Shown here: positions 10,373 to 21,306 of the stretch, piece after piece
Numbering within the stretch: the stretch's first letter is position 1
How the letters are laid out: each line of letters begins with the position of its first letter
Origin: Armigeres subalbatus
Lineage: Eukaryota; Arthropoda; Insecta; Diptera; Culicidae
Assembly: GCF_024139115.2 (NCBI RefSeq)
Contig: NC_085141.1
Location: 370,721,925 to 370,785,924 of the forward strand
Direction of reading: 5' to 3'
Length of the DNA stretch: 64,000 nucleotides
The notes under the pieces: model-generated
Told to the model about the DNA's origin: nothing
Databases searched by the model: none
Seen by the model: only the letters and a program-made list of their open reading frames with translations
Position numbers and translations under genes: made by a program

Positions 10373-10605
10373 ATTTTAAAATGCTTTTAAAATGTTATTA
10401 ACAGTGATACGTTGAAAACTTTTAAATACGTAGGGTTAGAAATATGAAAAACTACATGTTAGGCTCCTTTTCTACACTTTTTTTTTTAATCAAAATAATT
10501 TAACTTTCGTGTTACCTATATAAGAGTAAATTAAATTTCTAACCCAAAAAAGTAAACAATTTTAGGCTAAAATGTGTTTTAACGCTTTAATAAGCATTTT
10601 AAAAT
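10373..10605. mobile_element. Palindromic MITE-like element
   Basis: ATTTTAAAATGCTT (10373-10386) is inverted at 10592-10605, and GGGTTAGAAAT (10433-10443) is inverted at 10535-10545. The arms are imperfect between these blocks. AT-rich and non-coding. Confidence 0.5.
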
Positions 10606-11622
10606 TGACGTCCTATATCTCTTGCTGGGTGAAATAAAAAAGCATCAGCCGGCCCCCATTTTGTTTTCTCGCTTTCGTCAGGGCCAATACTACGGCTGGT
10701 TATCACTAAACTACGGCGATTTACTACTACACTGGACCTGAAGACAGAGATGGCATTACACCACAGTGTTTGCACTGTAGCGCATGAGAAATGCAAAAAT
10801 TGAGCCTACAAACAATACTCACCACACTTTCTGCGACCCACTCTTTCTTTCGCTGGTGAGTTTACCGAACGCCGGTGAGTGTAGGTGCCTGCATGCTACA
10901 TCCCGGGTAGAGGTGAATGGCAAACCAAGAACAAAAAAATATCATATTTTAACATCATAACTGATTTTGTAATTTTCAAGATATGGCTGACTGCCATTGA
11001 ATAACAAATAAATTACTTAATATGTTATCATAACAGAGTTTGTCATTTTCTTGATATTATTTAAACAAAATGAAAAATTGACTACAGAATAATGGTTAAT
11101 TTTGTTATTAATCTTTGTTTTTATTGATGAGATATTTCTAGAATGTTTTTCAATAAAAATAACTATATTTTCCGATGTATATCACATCTTTCCCTTCGTT
11201 CACATTAGTGTTTACATCAATCAGTGCATGTGTACCAAACTTGTGCTTAGAAAAACGCTCGCACGCGCTCGGCTGCGTATTCACTGCCGTGTACACGCCA
11301 GTGTGCGCTCTTTCAGGATCGCAGCAGTAAATTGGTGCGATGTGGTAGAGATCGAATGATTTATTTTAACCGTTAAGACGTTCTCGATCCTGAAACGCTC
11401 ATGCAGGCTCGCTCGTGCTGTGTACCACGAGCGATGATTTTTTCATAAATGTTGTACAAAATACAACATCACGCGTGCTCGAGTGTTAATTTCATTATAA
11501 TGAATATTTAAGCTTTACTCCATAGATGGTTAGACGCTGGATGAATAGAAGAATAATGTTAAAATGGATACATTCAGTCAAACTATCGTTTTCACCAAAT
11601 AAATGTAGCTGTTACTTATCTT
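10606..11622. other. No gene seen
   Basis: AT-rich sequence with a GC-richer patch at about 11255-11430 that contains CGTGTACACGCC. The stretch from about 10900, TAGAGGTGAATGGCAAACC onward, looks like dispersed repeat sequence, but I found no ends. Confidence 0.3.
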
Positions 11623-11960
11623 ATTCTTCTTCAATGGCTCTACATTTCAACCAGAACTTGGTATGCTTTTCAACTTAGTGTTTTATTAGCATTTCCACAG
11701 TTATTAATTAAATGCTTTTCTTTGCCCGCCAACTGCATGAATATTGTGTGCCAAGTACAATGGAAACACTATGCCCAAGGAGCCGAGAATGTTTCACGCT
11801 ATCCAGTGACGAGTCAGCCAAGGCCTAAGGGCTACAAGTTTCTGTCATTGTCATATTGTTGTCATGTCTTCTGAAAACATCCTAGGCCGGACCGAGAATC
11901 GGCCTTGTCATTTCAAGATTGGCAATCCTACGCCTTTTCTCGCAAAGCTAACTGGATACC
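11623..11960 (-). mobile_element. tRNA-derived SINE, copy 1
   Basis: On the minus strand the head (11957-11890) reads as a degenerate tRNA with an A-box-like TTAGCTTTGCGAG and a B-box-like GGCCGATTCTC. The body continues to a TTCTTCTTC tract at the plus-strand left end, which is the GAAGAAGAA tail. Copies 2-4 nearby share head and body. Confidence 0.6.
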
Positions 11961-12094
11961 CCAAAAAATGAAATGTAGATATTATTCAATTCATCAGAGA
12001 TTACAAGTTAATTGAACCATTGCATTATAAAGATAAGAACACTCTCCATCATCATGCGGATACAGTGGACAACGTTAACTTTACTATTGGTTAT

Positions 12095-12215
12095 CCTCTT
12101 AAGGCATGTTCAATGTCGCGAATGTTTCCCACCCGAAAACATCCTAGACCGGACCGAGAATCGAGCTCGTTATCTCCGGATTGGCAATCCTATGCCTTTG
12201 CTCGCGGCTAACTGG
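12095..12215 (-). mobile_element. tRNA-derived SINE, head only
   Basis: It shares CCTAGACCGGACCGAGAATC and the tRNA-like head with copies 1 and 3, but the body is missing. Confidence 0.55.
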
Positions 12216-12478
12216 CCTGACCCCTCACTCTATTCCTATTGACAAGAAATGAAACACTCCTTTTATGCAGATACATATTTCTTATATTCGAGGCTACTTT
12301 AGATTAAAGTTTCGCTATGTATATGGTTTACGCCATCTCCCAAAGGCACACGCCTTTTATTCAGTATCGGCTTCAATAAAATTTCTCGGGTTACAGCAAT
12401 TTCTACAACTTTTTAATACCACCTAATTTTTCTTCGAATTGTGTATTGTTTCGTGCGGTCAACAAAAAGTATTATTAA

Positions 12479-12593
12479 CCTTCCGGAACTCGCATGATCC
12501 TGGATCACTCATGTAGTCCCGCTTCTCTTGATAACGACAAGCGAGCTTTTCCGAAGCTGTTGTAATTTTTACAACGGTGCGAGTCCCGGAAGG
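12479..12593. mobile_element. piggyBac-type MITE with TTAA target sites
   Basis: TTAA (12475-12478) and TTAA (12594-12597) flank ends CCTTCCGGAACTCGCA and its inverted form GTGCGAGTCCCGGAAGG. TTAA duplication is the hallmark of piggyBac insertions. 115 bp, no coding capacity. Confidence 0.7.
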
Positions 12594-12643
12594 TTAAATT
12601 CAAAGTGTTCGTAACTTTTATTACCTGAGAGATTATCTGGACC

Positions 12644-12915
12644 CTTCTTCTTCAATGGCTCTACATTCCAAGTGGAACATGGCCTACTTTTCAATTTAGT
12701 ATTCTATTAGCATTTTTTCCTCAGTTATTAATTGAAAGCTTTCTATGCCCGCCATTGCATGAGTATGTATCTTGTGTGGCAAGTATAAGGATACAATATG
12801 CCCAGGGTATCGAGAATGTTTCCAACCTGAAAACATCCTAGACCGGACCGAGAATCGAACTCGCCATCTCCGGATTGCCAATCCTACGCTTTTGCTCGCA
12901 ATGCTACTGGAGACC
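12644..12915 (-). mobile_element. tRNA-derived SINE, copy 2
   Basis: Best-preserved head of this group: the minus strand has a B-box-like AGTTCGATTCTC (within 12845-12860) and the same body and TTCTTCTTC end as copy 1. Confidence 0.65.
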
Positions 12916-13050
12916 CTGAACCCTAGAAAATTAGTAAGCTCTGGCCTATCATGAAGTATAGTATTTATGACGAATTATAACTTATCTAGCCTAGACTGAG
13001 CAACTGTTTTGCTTTCTCGTATACCAAGAAGTAGCGAAAAGCCAATATCA

Positions 13051-13425
13051 TCTTCTTCTTATTGGCATTAGGGCCGTACACTTATTACATAAGCACTTAA
13101 AGGGGAGGGGGGTCTGTCATTTTCTTACGCTCCGTAATGAACGAAAAATAATTTAAGTGGGAAAAATCTTTTATGAAGGGAGTAGGGGTTCGAAAAACCC
13201 GGAAAAAATGTTTATGTTATTAGTGTACGACCCCTTACTGCCACTGGGATTACCAAATTACAATTTTTGCATTCGTTTGCATGAGGCTAACACGATGATA
13301 CTTTTATGCCCGATACCCAAAAATTTCCTAGACCGGACCGGAAATCAAACCCAGCCACCTTCAGCATGGTCTTGCTTTGTACCCGCGCATCTCAGTGCAC
13401 GGCTAAGGAAGCCCCGAAAAACCAA
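13051..13425 (-). mobile_element. tRNA-derived SINE, copy 3, with a MITE in it
   Basis: The minus-strand head (13425-13320) has A-box-like TTAGCCGTGCACTG and B-box-like GGGTTTGATTTCC. The body holds the phrase ATGAGGCTAACACGATGATA familiar from Aedes SINE copies. The tail is TTCTTCTT at 13052-13060 on the plus strand. A 164-bp MITE (13071-13234) interrupts the body and keeps a TTA duplication. Confidence 0.7.
13071..13234. mobile_element. PIF/Harbinger-like MITE with TTA duplication
   Basis: TTA flanks both sides (13068-13070 and 13235-13237). The ends are GGGCCGTACACTTATTACAT and its inverted form ATGTTATTAGTGTACGACCCC. A 3-bp TTA/TAA duplication is usual for PIF/Harbinger. A related end occurs at about 13815-13840 (TTGTGTACGGCCCCC). 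Confidence 0.65.
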
Positions 13426-13429
13426 TACA

Positions 13430-14830
13430 GACCCCATTCGATTTTGGCAACAACCATTCGATTTTGGCAAGACATTTTTTTTTTATTTTTGATATTGCTT
13501 ATAAACCACGTAAATATCGTAACCCTCTTAAAACAAATTGGTTAGACCCAAAAACCGACGTAAAAAAAGGCGAAAAAATCATATTATAATATACGAAATA
13601 CTATTATTATAATATACGAGAAAAACACCATTACCCCTAGGTGGATTTATGAGGGTTTTAAATTTAATTTCACCCATTTGTTTTTGGAATAAAAACGCAG
13701 TCGGTACTTAAATGGTCGGGATTGGTGGTCATATGGCTACCACTTAGCCATTTTCTTACCTTCCATATAAATAAAAAAAAAAATATTTGTATGGAAAAAA
13801 TCTTACAGAAAAATGCTTACGTAATTTGTGTACGGCCCCCAATGCGTAAATGGAACTTTACCCTAAAAATGCCTTTAAAAATATCACTAGGTGTAATGAA
13901 TCCTATGTTGTGATTATCAAACACAATTCCACCCTATAGGTATTCGAGGCAACTGTACATATAAGGAATTTCCGTAGGCTTCGAAGAGATTTGATAAAAA
14001 ATATGGGGTTGCGGGTGGTATTCCCGTCACCGGCTAAAAAACTAAAAATAGCAACATTTTTTTGCCAAAATTCCTCTGTACTCTCCTTCTCCACTCCTTC
14101 GTTGTGCCCACTCGAGAATTTATGTTACAGCTACTTGCATTAGAATATAAATATGTAGCGCAATACCATGTTGGGAATACCGGCTGATACCCTACATTGC
14201 CATTTTTGGCTTTTTTATTGGGTGACTTGATGTGATTTCTCAAGCGAGTTTTTAGTTTCCAAATTCAATATCATAAATTACAGAAAGATTGTTATTCAAT
14301 TGCAGTGAAAATTGTTGCATACATAATTTAACACGGACAATGATTTTTTTTTTGGAAGTATTCCAATATTAAAATAATTTACCCAAAATGTAACACCGAA
14401 CCAATTTACCCCATATTTATTAGCTAAATTCGAGAAAACTTGGTCGTGATACGAGAGGCACTATGACCCTTGCTCAGATGGTTGGGATTCAACAAAAATG
14501 TTGTGCGTGGCCTGAAAACTGGAAAAATCGAGTATGGAGTTGCAGTATGTCAGTCGCAAGAATCGTAAAATAGATTAATTTTCTATGTGGTTGGTGATAC
14601 TAGTGAAATTTACGTGAATTTTACTATTCATTGTAATTTCCAAATTCTTAATATGTATGTGGGAAAATGATTAATATTCTCGGCAGGCCTTTGCGCTTTA
14701 GTACACTCCTCTAAGTTTTGATGTCCACTAATTGTCCAGTCAACATAGCGTGCATGCTCTCTGTAGTACCCTGCATCGAAAGGGATCATGAATACATTTG
14801 TTTAAACTCGGTTTTTATTCCACGGTGCTC
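13430..14830. other. No gene seen; repeat scraps
   Basis: AT-rich. It holds a scrap of a dispersed repeat (ACGAGAAAAACACCATTACC at about 13616, also seen at 43155), a single MITE end near 13815-13840 and an interrupted AT tract. No coding sequence recognised. Confidence 0.3.
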
Positions 14831-14837
14831 CGCGATG

Positions 14838-14925
14838 CTTTTCGTTCAAGTGAGTTGAATGGAGGTGTTTAGACGTTTAATTCGAGTTCAATTCAAGCGT
14901 CTTGTCCAACCCACTTGCCTTGCAT
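14838..14925. repeat. Dispersed repeat shared with 53565-53650
   Basis: TTCAAGTGAGTTGAATGGAG then TGTTTAGACGT here; TTCAAGTGAGTTAAATTGAG then GTTTAGACGT at 53586-53617. The parent family is unknown. Confidence 0.4.
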
Positions 14926-15197
14926 TATACGGCAGTTATAGAATTTGTAAATTTTCAGAAAATTAAATTTTTCGTATGACCGAAAAAGTGCCGTGTGAGA
15001 AAATAAAATTCATTAGGGCAATCATAATGCTTTACATGCAAATGGATTAAGCTGAAAAACAAAAGACTTAAGAACATTCAATATTATTTCCTAAAAAAAT
15101 TCGCTACGAACTGCTCGGTTAATTCTATTAGCTCAGCAGTAATATTCACACAAAAATGCCACCGGCGCGTATACACGGCCGTGCGCGCGGCTGCGTA

Positions 15198-15643
15198 GGG
15201 GAGAACGGTCCAAAATGCACCCCTGGGGCAAAATGGCCTCACTCATAAAATCACTCATATAATCTGTTGTAGTACATTTATGAACGAATATTACCATTAC
15301 AATTCATAATTAGTTATCCATCATTGAGCTCCATTGGAAAAAATATGCAAAATCCCTTCATACTCACTCAAATTTACTCATTTGCTATTCTTCCACCACA
15401 TCCGTAAGATTGCAGTTCAATACATTAAGAAAATACAAACAACCATGCGTTCACCATCATTTTACATGCAATTGAGTCATTTTAGACCACCATTCGGGCG
15501 TTTTGCCCCAGGCCTGTTTTTAAAACATTTTTTAAATGCGTTAGAAAGTCATGAAAACCTTATTGTTTTGAACAGGAGATCATTGTGAATGGTAGCGAAA
15601 ACATCGAAAAAGCTTAAGGGGTGCATTTTGGACCGTTCTCCCC
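15198..15643. mobile_element. 446-bp MITE, family C, TA duplication
   Basis: TA flanks both sides (15196-15197 and 15644-15645). The ends are GGGGAGAACGGTCCAAAATG (15198-15217) and its exact inverted form ending at 15643. A second, broken copy lies at about 60893-60965 plus 62460-62745. TA duplication fits Tc1/mariner-type mobilisation. Confidence 0.75.
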
Positions 15644-16016
15644 TATTTATCAGCGCTCACTGCAGTGCGTTTTATGGCCCTTTTTCCACACTGCACTGTT
15701 CTGCTGTTGATTGTGCGCTCGGTTCATTTTGTTCGATCTTCTTTTATCACACACTTCTCCAAAGCTGTGGTGAATTCAATCGTAAGAGGCGTGCTCCCGT
15801 TCAAATGCAACGGTGCGTGTGAGTGTATTAAAATTTCTTTTCACCACACTGAGGAGATGGACATCTCTGCCTGAAGAAACGCGGTACTCGACTATTACGA
15901 TAGATTTGACTACATACCACTTCTCTCCGGATATCGTTGACTGGTAGATTATGATCCGAACTCAGACTTCTTTCCAACTCTGAATAAAAAATCTTTGAAG
16001 AATGTTGGCGTACTTA

Positions 16017-16268
16017 CACCCAACCGGCGGTTGTTAGATTTTCTAACAATTATGTATAAGAATCTACCAAAACCTGTATAAGATCTGGGCATATGCGAAA
16101 TTGTTAGATTCTTATACAAAAAATGTAAGAAAAGCTTACAAAATTGTTAGATTCTTATACAATATTTGTATAAGAATTTAGCAATTTCGCATATGCCCAG
16201 ATTTTATACAGGTTTTGGTACATTCTTATACATAATTGTTAGAAAATCTAACAACCGCCGGTTGGGTG
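16017..16268. mobile_element. 252-bp almost perfect palindrome, TA-flanked MITE
   Basis: TA at 16015-16016 and 16269-16270 flank arms beginning CACCCAACCGGCGGTTGTTA. The arms stay inverted nearly to the centre, including the GGGCATATGCGAAATTGTTA block. The whole element folds into one hairpin. TA duplication suggests Tc1/mariner-type mobilisation. Confidence 0.8.
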
Positions 16269-16269
16269 T

Positions 16270-16660
16270 AGGAAACAGGTTATTTCAGAACATTTACCAC
16301 TGATACATCATTATATACTTGTGTTGGAAGCCATTTATTCAATTACAAAAATATTGGTAGTTTCCCAAATTCCCAGCACCAGGCACCAGCCGAACTCTCG
16401 CAATACATTTTCAGAACTAACTCTCCCACATGTATTTTTGTACACATGCCAACCAAGTAGGATGAGTATTTAGTATTGTCCGGCTCCTACACACTTGCTT
16501 CATCAGCAACGGCGCTCAATCAAGTAGGGTTGTGTGAGGTTGTGCCAGTTGGTCGTCAGATCCCGACCCGACCACACAAGCGAAGAGAGATCGCCACTCG
16601 AGTTCAGTACATTCAAAGTTAATTGCCTATATGCCGGGTATCAGTACCCGCTAAGCTGCG
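16270..16660. other. No gene seen; partial SINE body
   Basis: 16385-16460 (CGCAATACATTTTCAGAACT and on) resembles the body of the SINE at 16665-16870. The rest is not assigned. Confidence 0.3.
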
Positions 16661-16664
16661 GAGG

Positions 16665-16870
16665 ACGACGGAGGTCCTTCGTAGCTTAGTAGGGAAAGCA
16701 CCTGTCTAGCGTACTGGGGTCTTGGGATCAAAGCCCACCGAAGGGGCGGTTACCCTCCAATACCTTTTCCGAACTAAATCTATCACATGTTGTACATATG
16801 CATAATCGAGTTTCAGACATATGAACTAAAACTCGATAAAATAAATGGAATAGATGTAGCTCTCCCTAGC
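16665..16870 (+). mobile_element. tRNA-derived SINE, second family
   Basis: The head is tRNA-like: CTTCGTAGCTTAGTAGGG carries an A box and TTGGGATCAAAGCCC a degenerate B box. The acceptor-like ends GGTCCTTCG and CGAAGGGG can pair. A non-tRNA body follows to about 16870. It is not a working tRNA: the B-box core GTTCGA is lost. Confidence 0.55.
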
Positions 16871-17433
16871 ATTTGAGGCTAGTTATGCCACTTCTTCTCC
16901 GAAGGACCTGAGCATATTCAAACCAAAATATTTAAAGTATCGCAGTGGTTATAATGTTTTCCTGGACTTATTGTAAGTGCTGAATGGATTTGTGTGAGAT
17001 TTTAGGAATTAAATTCTTGAATATCTGTAAGATTGCAAGCAGTAAGTGATGATTATCAGAAATCCATACACCCCACAGAAAGTGAATAAGCATTCTTATT
17101 CCGTAAGTATACTTCAGAGAAGGTTTTTTGGCGTTCCCGATAATACCCGCAAATCCGTAAGCATTTTTTAACGGCATTTAAAGGATTTCTAGAAGCTCCT
17201 CCGATTGTTTGTAAAGAGTTCCAAAGTCTTGCCAAAATATAAGATATGTACAAGATTTCACATAAATTTCCAGAAAGAATATGAAAACTTCAACGATTTG
17301 AAAAAGTAGCCGTGGAGGTCAATTGCGATTCTAAAGAAACCGTGAGAATTCCCTAAGCTTGATGAGGGCACCAGAAAGTTTATAACATTATTTATGGATT
17401 CCCTGTTCTTCGTTAGAAGCGAGCAGTTTGTTT

Positions 17434-17565
17434 TTGACGTAGAACTACGTCTGTCTTTTCTATATTGGGGTACACTTTACGATTGCAAAAAAATTAAAAT
17501 CGTCACGAAAATATGATAGACTTTGAACGTCAATATCTCAGCCAATTCTCGATGGATTTTCAATT
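17434..17565. repeat. GACGTA-palindrome repeat, copy 2
   Basis: GACGTAGAACTACGTCTGTC and TATATTGGGGTACACTTTAC parallel the blocks at 5549-5680, followed in both by an AGACTTTGAACGTCAATAT-like phrase. Confidence 0.45.
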
Positions 17566-17613
17566 TTCTTGGACCATTCGATCAAGGAAGAGTCAACGCT
17601 TCATACCCGATGT

Positions 17614-17790
17614 ACACTGAAGTCGTTTGTTACGCGGTTATTTTTACAGGAATCGTTTTTATGCGATTTTTTATTCACGCGAGTTTCTGGATTTCCGCAT
17701 TCCTTCCGACATACTTTGGGATTTATGCGGTTTTTACGTTGTTTTAATTTACGCGGCCCATATCTTCCGCGTAAAAAACGACTCCAGTGT
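17614..17790. mobile_element. 177-bp MITE with ACACTGGAGTCGTTT ends
   Basis: ACACTGAAGTCGTTTGTTAC at the left and the inverted form of ACACTGGAGTCGTTTTTTAC at the right (ends 17790). The interior is T-rich with GCGG motifs. Target duplication is unclear (GT on both sides). Confidence 0.6.
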
Positions 17791-17885
17791 GTTACAATAT
17801 CTATGTATGATAATATTTACTATTAAAAACTTGCTAATAGTTTAGCACTTGTTTTCGTTGAATCAGTCAATCTAGTAAGTGCATC

Positions 17886-18005
17886 GCAAGCTTCTTCTTC
17901 CATAGCACTACATTCCAATTAGAACTTGGCCTGCTTTTCAACTTAGTCATTTATCAGCATTTCTTTAGTTATTCATTGAAAGTTTTTTTTATGTCCGCCA
18001 TTGCA
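17886..18005 (-). mobile_element. SINE body fragment
   Basis: TTCTTCTTCCATAGCACTAC to TATGTCCGCCATTGCA matches the tail half of the SINEs at 11623 and 12644. The tRNA-like head is missing. Confidence 0.5.
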
Positions 18006-18009
18006 GGGC

Positions 18010-19421
18010 TTTTAACTAACTGCAGTTCGTTTATGCTAACTTAAACGTGCGTTTTCCTTGGAAAGCTTGGGGGCATTTGACGATAGCTTCTTGCTTACGT
18101 CTGTTGATACAGTAGTGGGGCTCGGAATCTTCTTCGCTGCTGCACACAGATAGAAAAATCCACTGAAACTTACGCTATAAATCATGCACATAAATGGAAC
18201 GCCATTATTAGCGTAATTCCAGAACGGATATAGCCTAAATGTATACAATATTTGACGAGAATCGCCTATATTGCATGCAAGTTGTAAGCAATCTTGTTAG
18301 GAAGAGGGCCATTTCTACGAAGAATAGTGTAACTTTCCGCATGGCAAGTTTTACGCGCTGTTTACTTTTCATTATTTTTTTCTGTGCAGTGAATGCGTTC
18401 TGGTAAACTTTCTTTGGCTCGTTTTTGCTGATTCGTAGGTGTCTGCCGGACTAAACGCTAAGTCCGACGCAATTCACGTGAAGGAATAATTATTATTTAT
18501 TTCTGTTATGAGCCACCAGGGGCTTAGACTGACTTAGCGATGGGTGGTAAGTCTCTGTAGTAGTTTGCGTCGGTAATGGTTGCAGCTGTATACTATCAGC
18601 CAGGCTTGTGCTTTTCAAATTGTGTGAACGATTATCATTTAAAATAATATAAACCTAATTAATACCAATTTAATGTCAACAATGAAGTTCAATCGGATGT
18701 TTGGCATTGTTACCAATGCTTCGAATCGAGATACAATTATCGAACGATTCTTACTCTCTATCGAGTTTTTATCGATTGGTAATTTGGATATGTGAACGCT
18801 TGAGAGTGTTGTTCATCCTCGATGATTTAAAAAAAATATTTTTATCTTCATTTTCAAATGTTGGTCCAAAAATTATATACATCACATCGAAAACAGATTC
18901 AGGCTGGGCTTGAAAAACGCCTGCTTTGGTCTCATCGCACAGAATAGTCGAAAACCTGTAGATTACATACAGCTACGTAGTTCAACGTCACCTTTGCGTA
19001 CAACCCGATTGGGCTGAACCTTTGAGTTTTTTGATTGCTCTCATCTCGCGTAAAATTCTCGGAGTGTTTTTCTTCATTAGAAGTTTTTTTTTCGCTCGTT
19101 TTAAAAAAAACGCGTTTTGTGCCCTGTGACAGGGAAGCAGCACACCCTGGCCGAGACCTCCGGTGTGTCTGTTAAAGGCACTTCCGGCTACGACAACCTG
19201 CCGGATCGCAAGTCGCAACCCTTCCAAAAGCTGCATCATCGCCAGCAGCAGAAAGTGCGGCAATCATCTTGCTAGCGAAGCCCCCATCCCCATCGTAGCA
19301 GCCAATACGACGACAAAAGCCTGCCTGCAGAGGAGTCGCCATCGACGCTGGTACGCTACCTACCTACAAAAAGCTGTTACTGTCGGTAAATATCTCGTCT
19401 GTTGTTCTCGGTCTCTCGCTG
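18010..19421. other. No gene recognised
   Basis: A GC-richer part at about 19125-19380 reads openly for up to about 90 codons, but I recognise no domain in any frame and no splice context. Confidence 0.25.
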
Positions 19422-19746
19422 CACGGTTAGAAAAAAGTACCTAATATTAGGTACTTTTCACTCAAATCGGGGGTTCAGTGTGGGAACCCAAAATATAGTA
19501 ATTTTTTCTTGAAATTAAGTAAAGATCACTTAATATTAAGTAAAATATACTTAATTTTAAATAGAAACTAACCAAAAGTTTAATTTTACTCAACTTTTGT
19601 AAACATGAGATTACTCAACTTGGGTTCCCACACTTTAATGCCCTTGTTGAGTGGTTTTGCTCTTCATTTTATGACAACAAAGGGAAGAGCGAGGGAGATG
19701 CAAGAGAAAAAAAGTACCTAAAATTAGGTACTTTTTTCTAACCGTG
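19422..19746. mobile_element. 325-bp MITE with nested palindromic ends
   Basis: CACGGTTAGAAAAAAGTACC (19422-19441) is inverted at the right end (...TTCTAACCGTG, 19746). Each terminal repeat holds its own palindrome, AAGTACCTAATATTAGGTAC and AAGTACCTAAAATTAGGTAC. GGGTTCCCACAC / GTGTGGGAACCC forms a second inner inverted pair. No clean target duplication seen. Confidence 0.7.
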
Positions 19747-19833
19747 TGCGAGTCTCGCATCTTGTGAATTGGTAGTTTAATTGGCAAGTGGAACTGTGAA
19801 CTGGTAGTAAATTGGCAAGTAGAACTATACTAA

Positions 19834-20133
19834 GGCTGTGAACCATTCCACCGATTCGTTTAACTTTTAGTTAAAATTTGACACTTCGATGGTTATTTTC
19901 CCATCGTGGTTAAAATTTTACTCCGAAGCCGAACCATTTAAGTTTTGACAGATTTATAGTTATTAGGAACGAAATGGATTTGGCGCCAATTTTCTCGTGA
20001 ACAAATTTTAACTATTGTACTGTCAAATCTAAACATGCTCCGGAGCAGGGTTATTTTAAACCACGGCGAAATAACCATCGAACTGTCAAATTTTAACTAA
20101 AAGTTAAACGAATCGGTGGAATGGTTCACAGCC
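19834..20133. mobile_element. 300-bp PIF/Harbinger-like MITE with TAA duplication
   Basis: TAA (19831-19833 and 20134-20136) flanks inverted ends GGCTGTGAACCATTCCACCG. The inversion continues for about 50 bp through TTCGTTTAACTTTTAGTTAA. A TAA duplication fits PIF/Harbinger. Confidence 0.75.
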
Positions 20134-20147
20134 TAAAAGTTCATCAG

Positions 20148-20372
20148 ATAAAGGTTACTTTTTTTTCTCGTTATATATATTTTTTGTTATATTTTTTTTT
20201 TGTTATAGTTTTTTTTCGTTGTATTTTTTTTTCTTTACATTTTTTGTCTCTTCCGTTATATTTTTTCGTTATTTTTTTTCTCTCGTTATATTTTTTTTTT
20301 CGTTATATTTTTTTTCTTTTCATTTTTTATTAATTGTCCCACTCACTTTTTCATTTACCAGCATTTTTTTTT
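20148..20372. repeat. T-rich low-complexity tract (CGTTATATTTTTT-like)
   Basis: Repeated variants of CGTTATATTTTTT. It lies directly before the 5' end of the I-clade LINE and may be a boundary artefact or part of its 5' UTR. Confidence 0.7.
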
Positions 20373-21301
20373 TCTTTGACGAGTTGGGTTATTAACAGCA
20401 GCTTATTACAGCACGTTTTCCCACTTTTCTCCTTTTCGTTTTGGGAATAACCGCAATATTCTGCGTGCTCTTAGTTTCGATATTAGAATCATTTTATTTT
20501 TCGTTGCGGTGATCATTCTCCGCAATGGAAACTGATGACAAAGGCGGGGGTGATTCGCGATTCGAAATTTCGGACGATGATTACATTCCATCCCCGGAAT
20601 ACGAGCAATTTAATGAAACCGGCTTAACTCCCGATGAAACTGTTTTGCAAAAACAGGTAAACGTTCAAGTCAACAACTCAAATTCTCCTGGGATTTTTAA
20701 CCTGCCTTCTCCTGATCCTATGGATACTAACCAGGCAAGTGGATCAACACCCCCGGCGACCCCCCGCCTAAAAGCGTACCCGCCCGGATCTAAGGGCCCA
20801 TTTCTGGTTTTCTTTCGGCCCAAAGGTAAACCGCTAAACAAATTGCGAATCGAAAAAGATCTGGCAAAATCGTTTCAGGGCATTATTGAAGTGAATGCCC
20901 CAAGCCGTAATAAGTTGCGAGTCACTGTAAGTGATCGTGAACAGGCCAACAGAATTGGAATATCACGTATACATCGCAAGCAGTGAAGTCGAGATAGCAG
21001 GAGTGGTCACCGAGTTGTTTCTAACATGTGCTGACATCAAGACTGGTACTGGGAGGGGTTCAAAAACCGAGTGGTCGCAAAAGTTCAGATTCTTGATGTC
21101 AGACAAATGAATTACGTGTCAGAAGATGGCACCAAAAAACCGTCTGATTCGTATCGTGTGACTTTTTCTGGTTCTGCCCTTCCTGACCACCTTGTTCTAG
21201 GGAAACTTCGATTACCAGTGCGCCTCTATATACCGACCGTAATGCACTGTAAAAAGTGCCAGCAGATTGGTCACACAGAGACCTACTGCTGCAATAAACC
21301 A

Positions 21302-21306
21302 CGGTG
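21302..21306. other. Target-site duplication CGGTG, left
   Basis: CGGTG here and at 23262-23266 directly abut the inverted-repeat element in LINE ORF1. Confidence 0.8.

Noticed and set aside
19125..19444. Coding exon in GC-richer sequence
   Set aside because: Open frames but no domain, splice signals or continuity.
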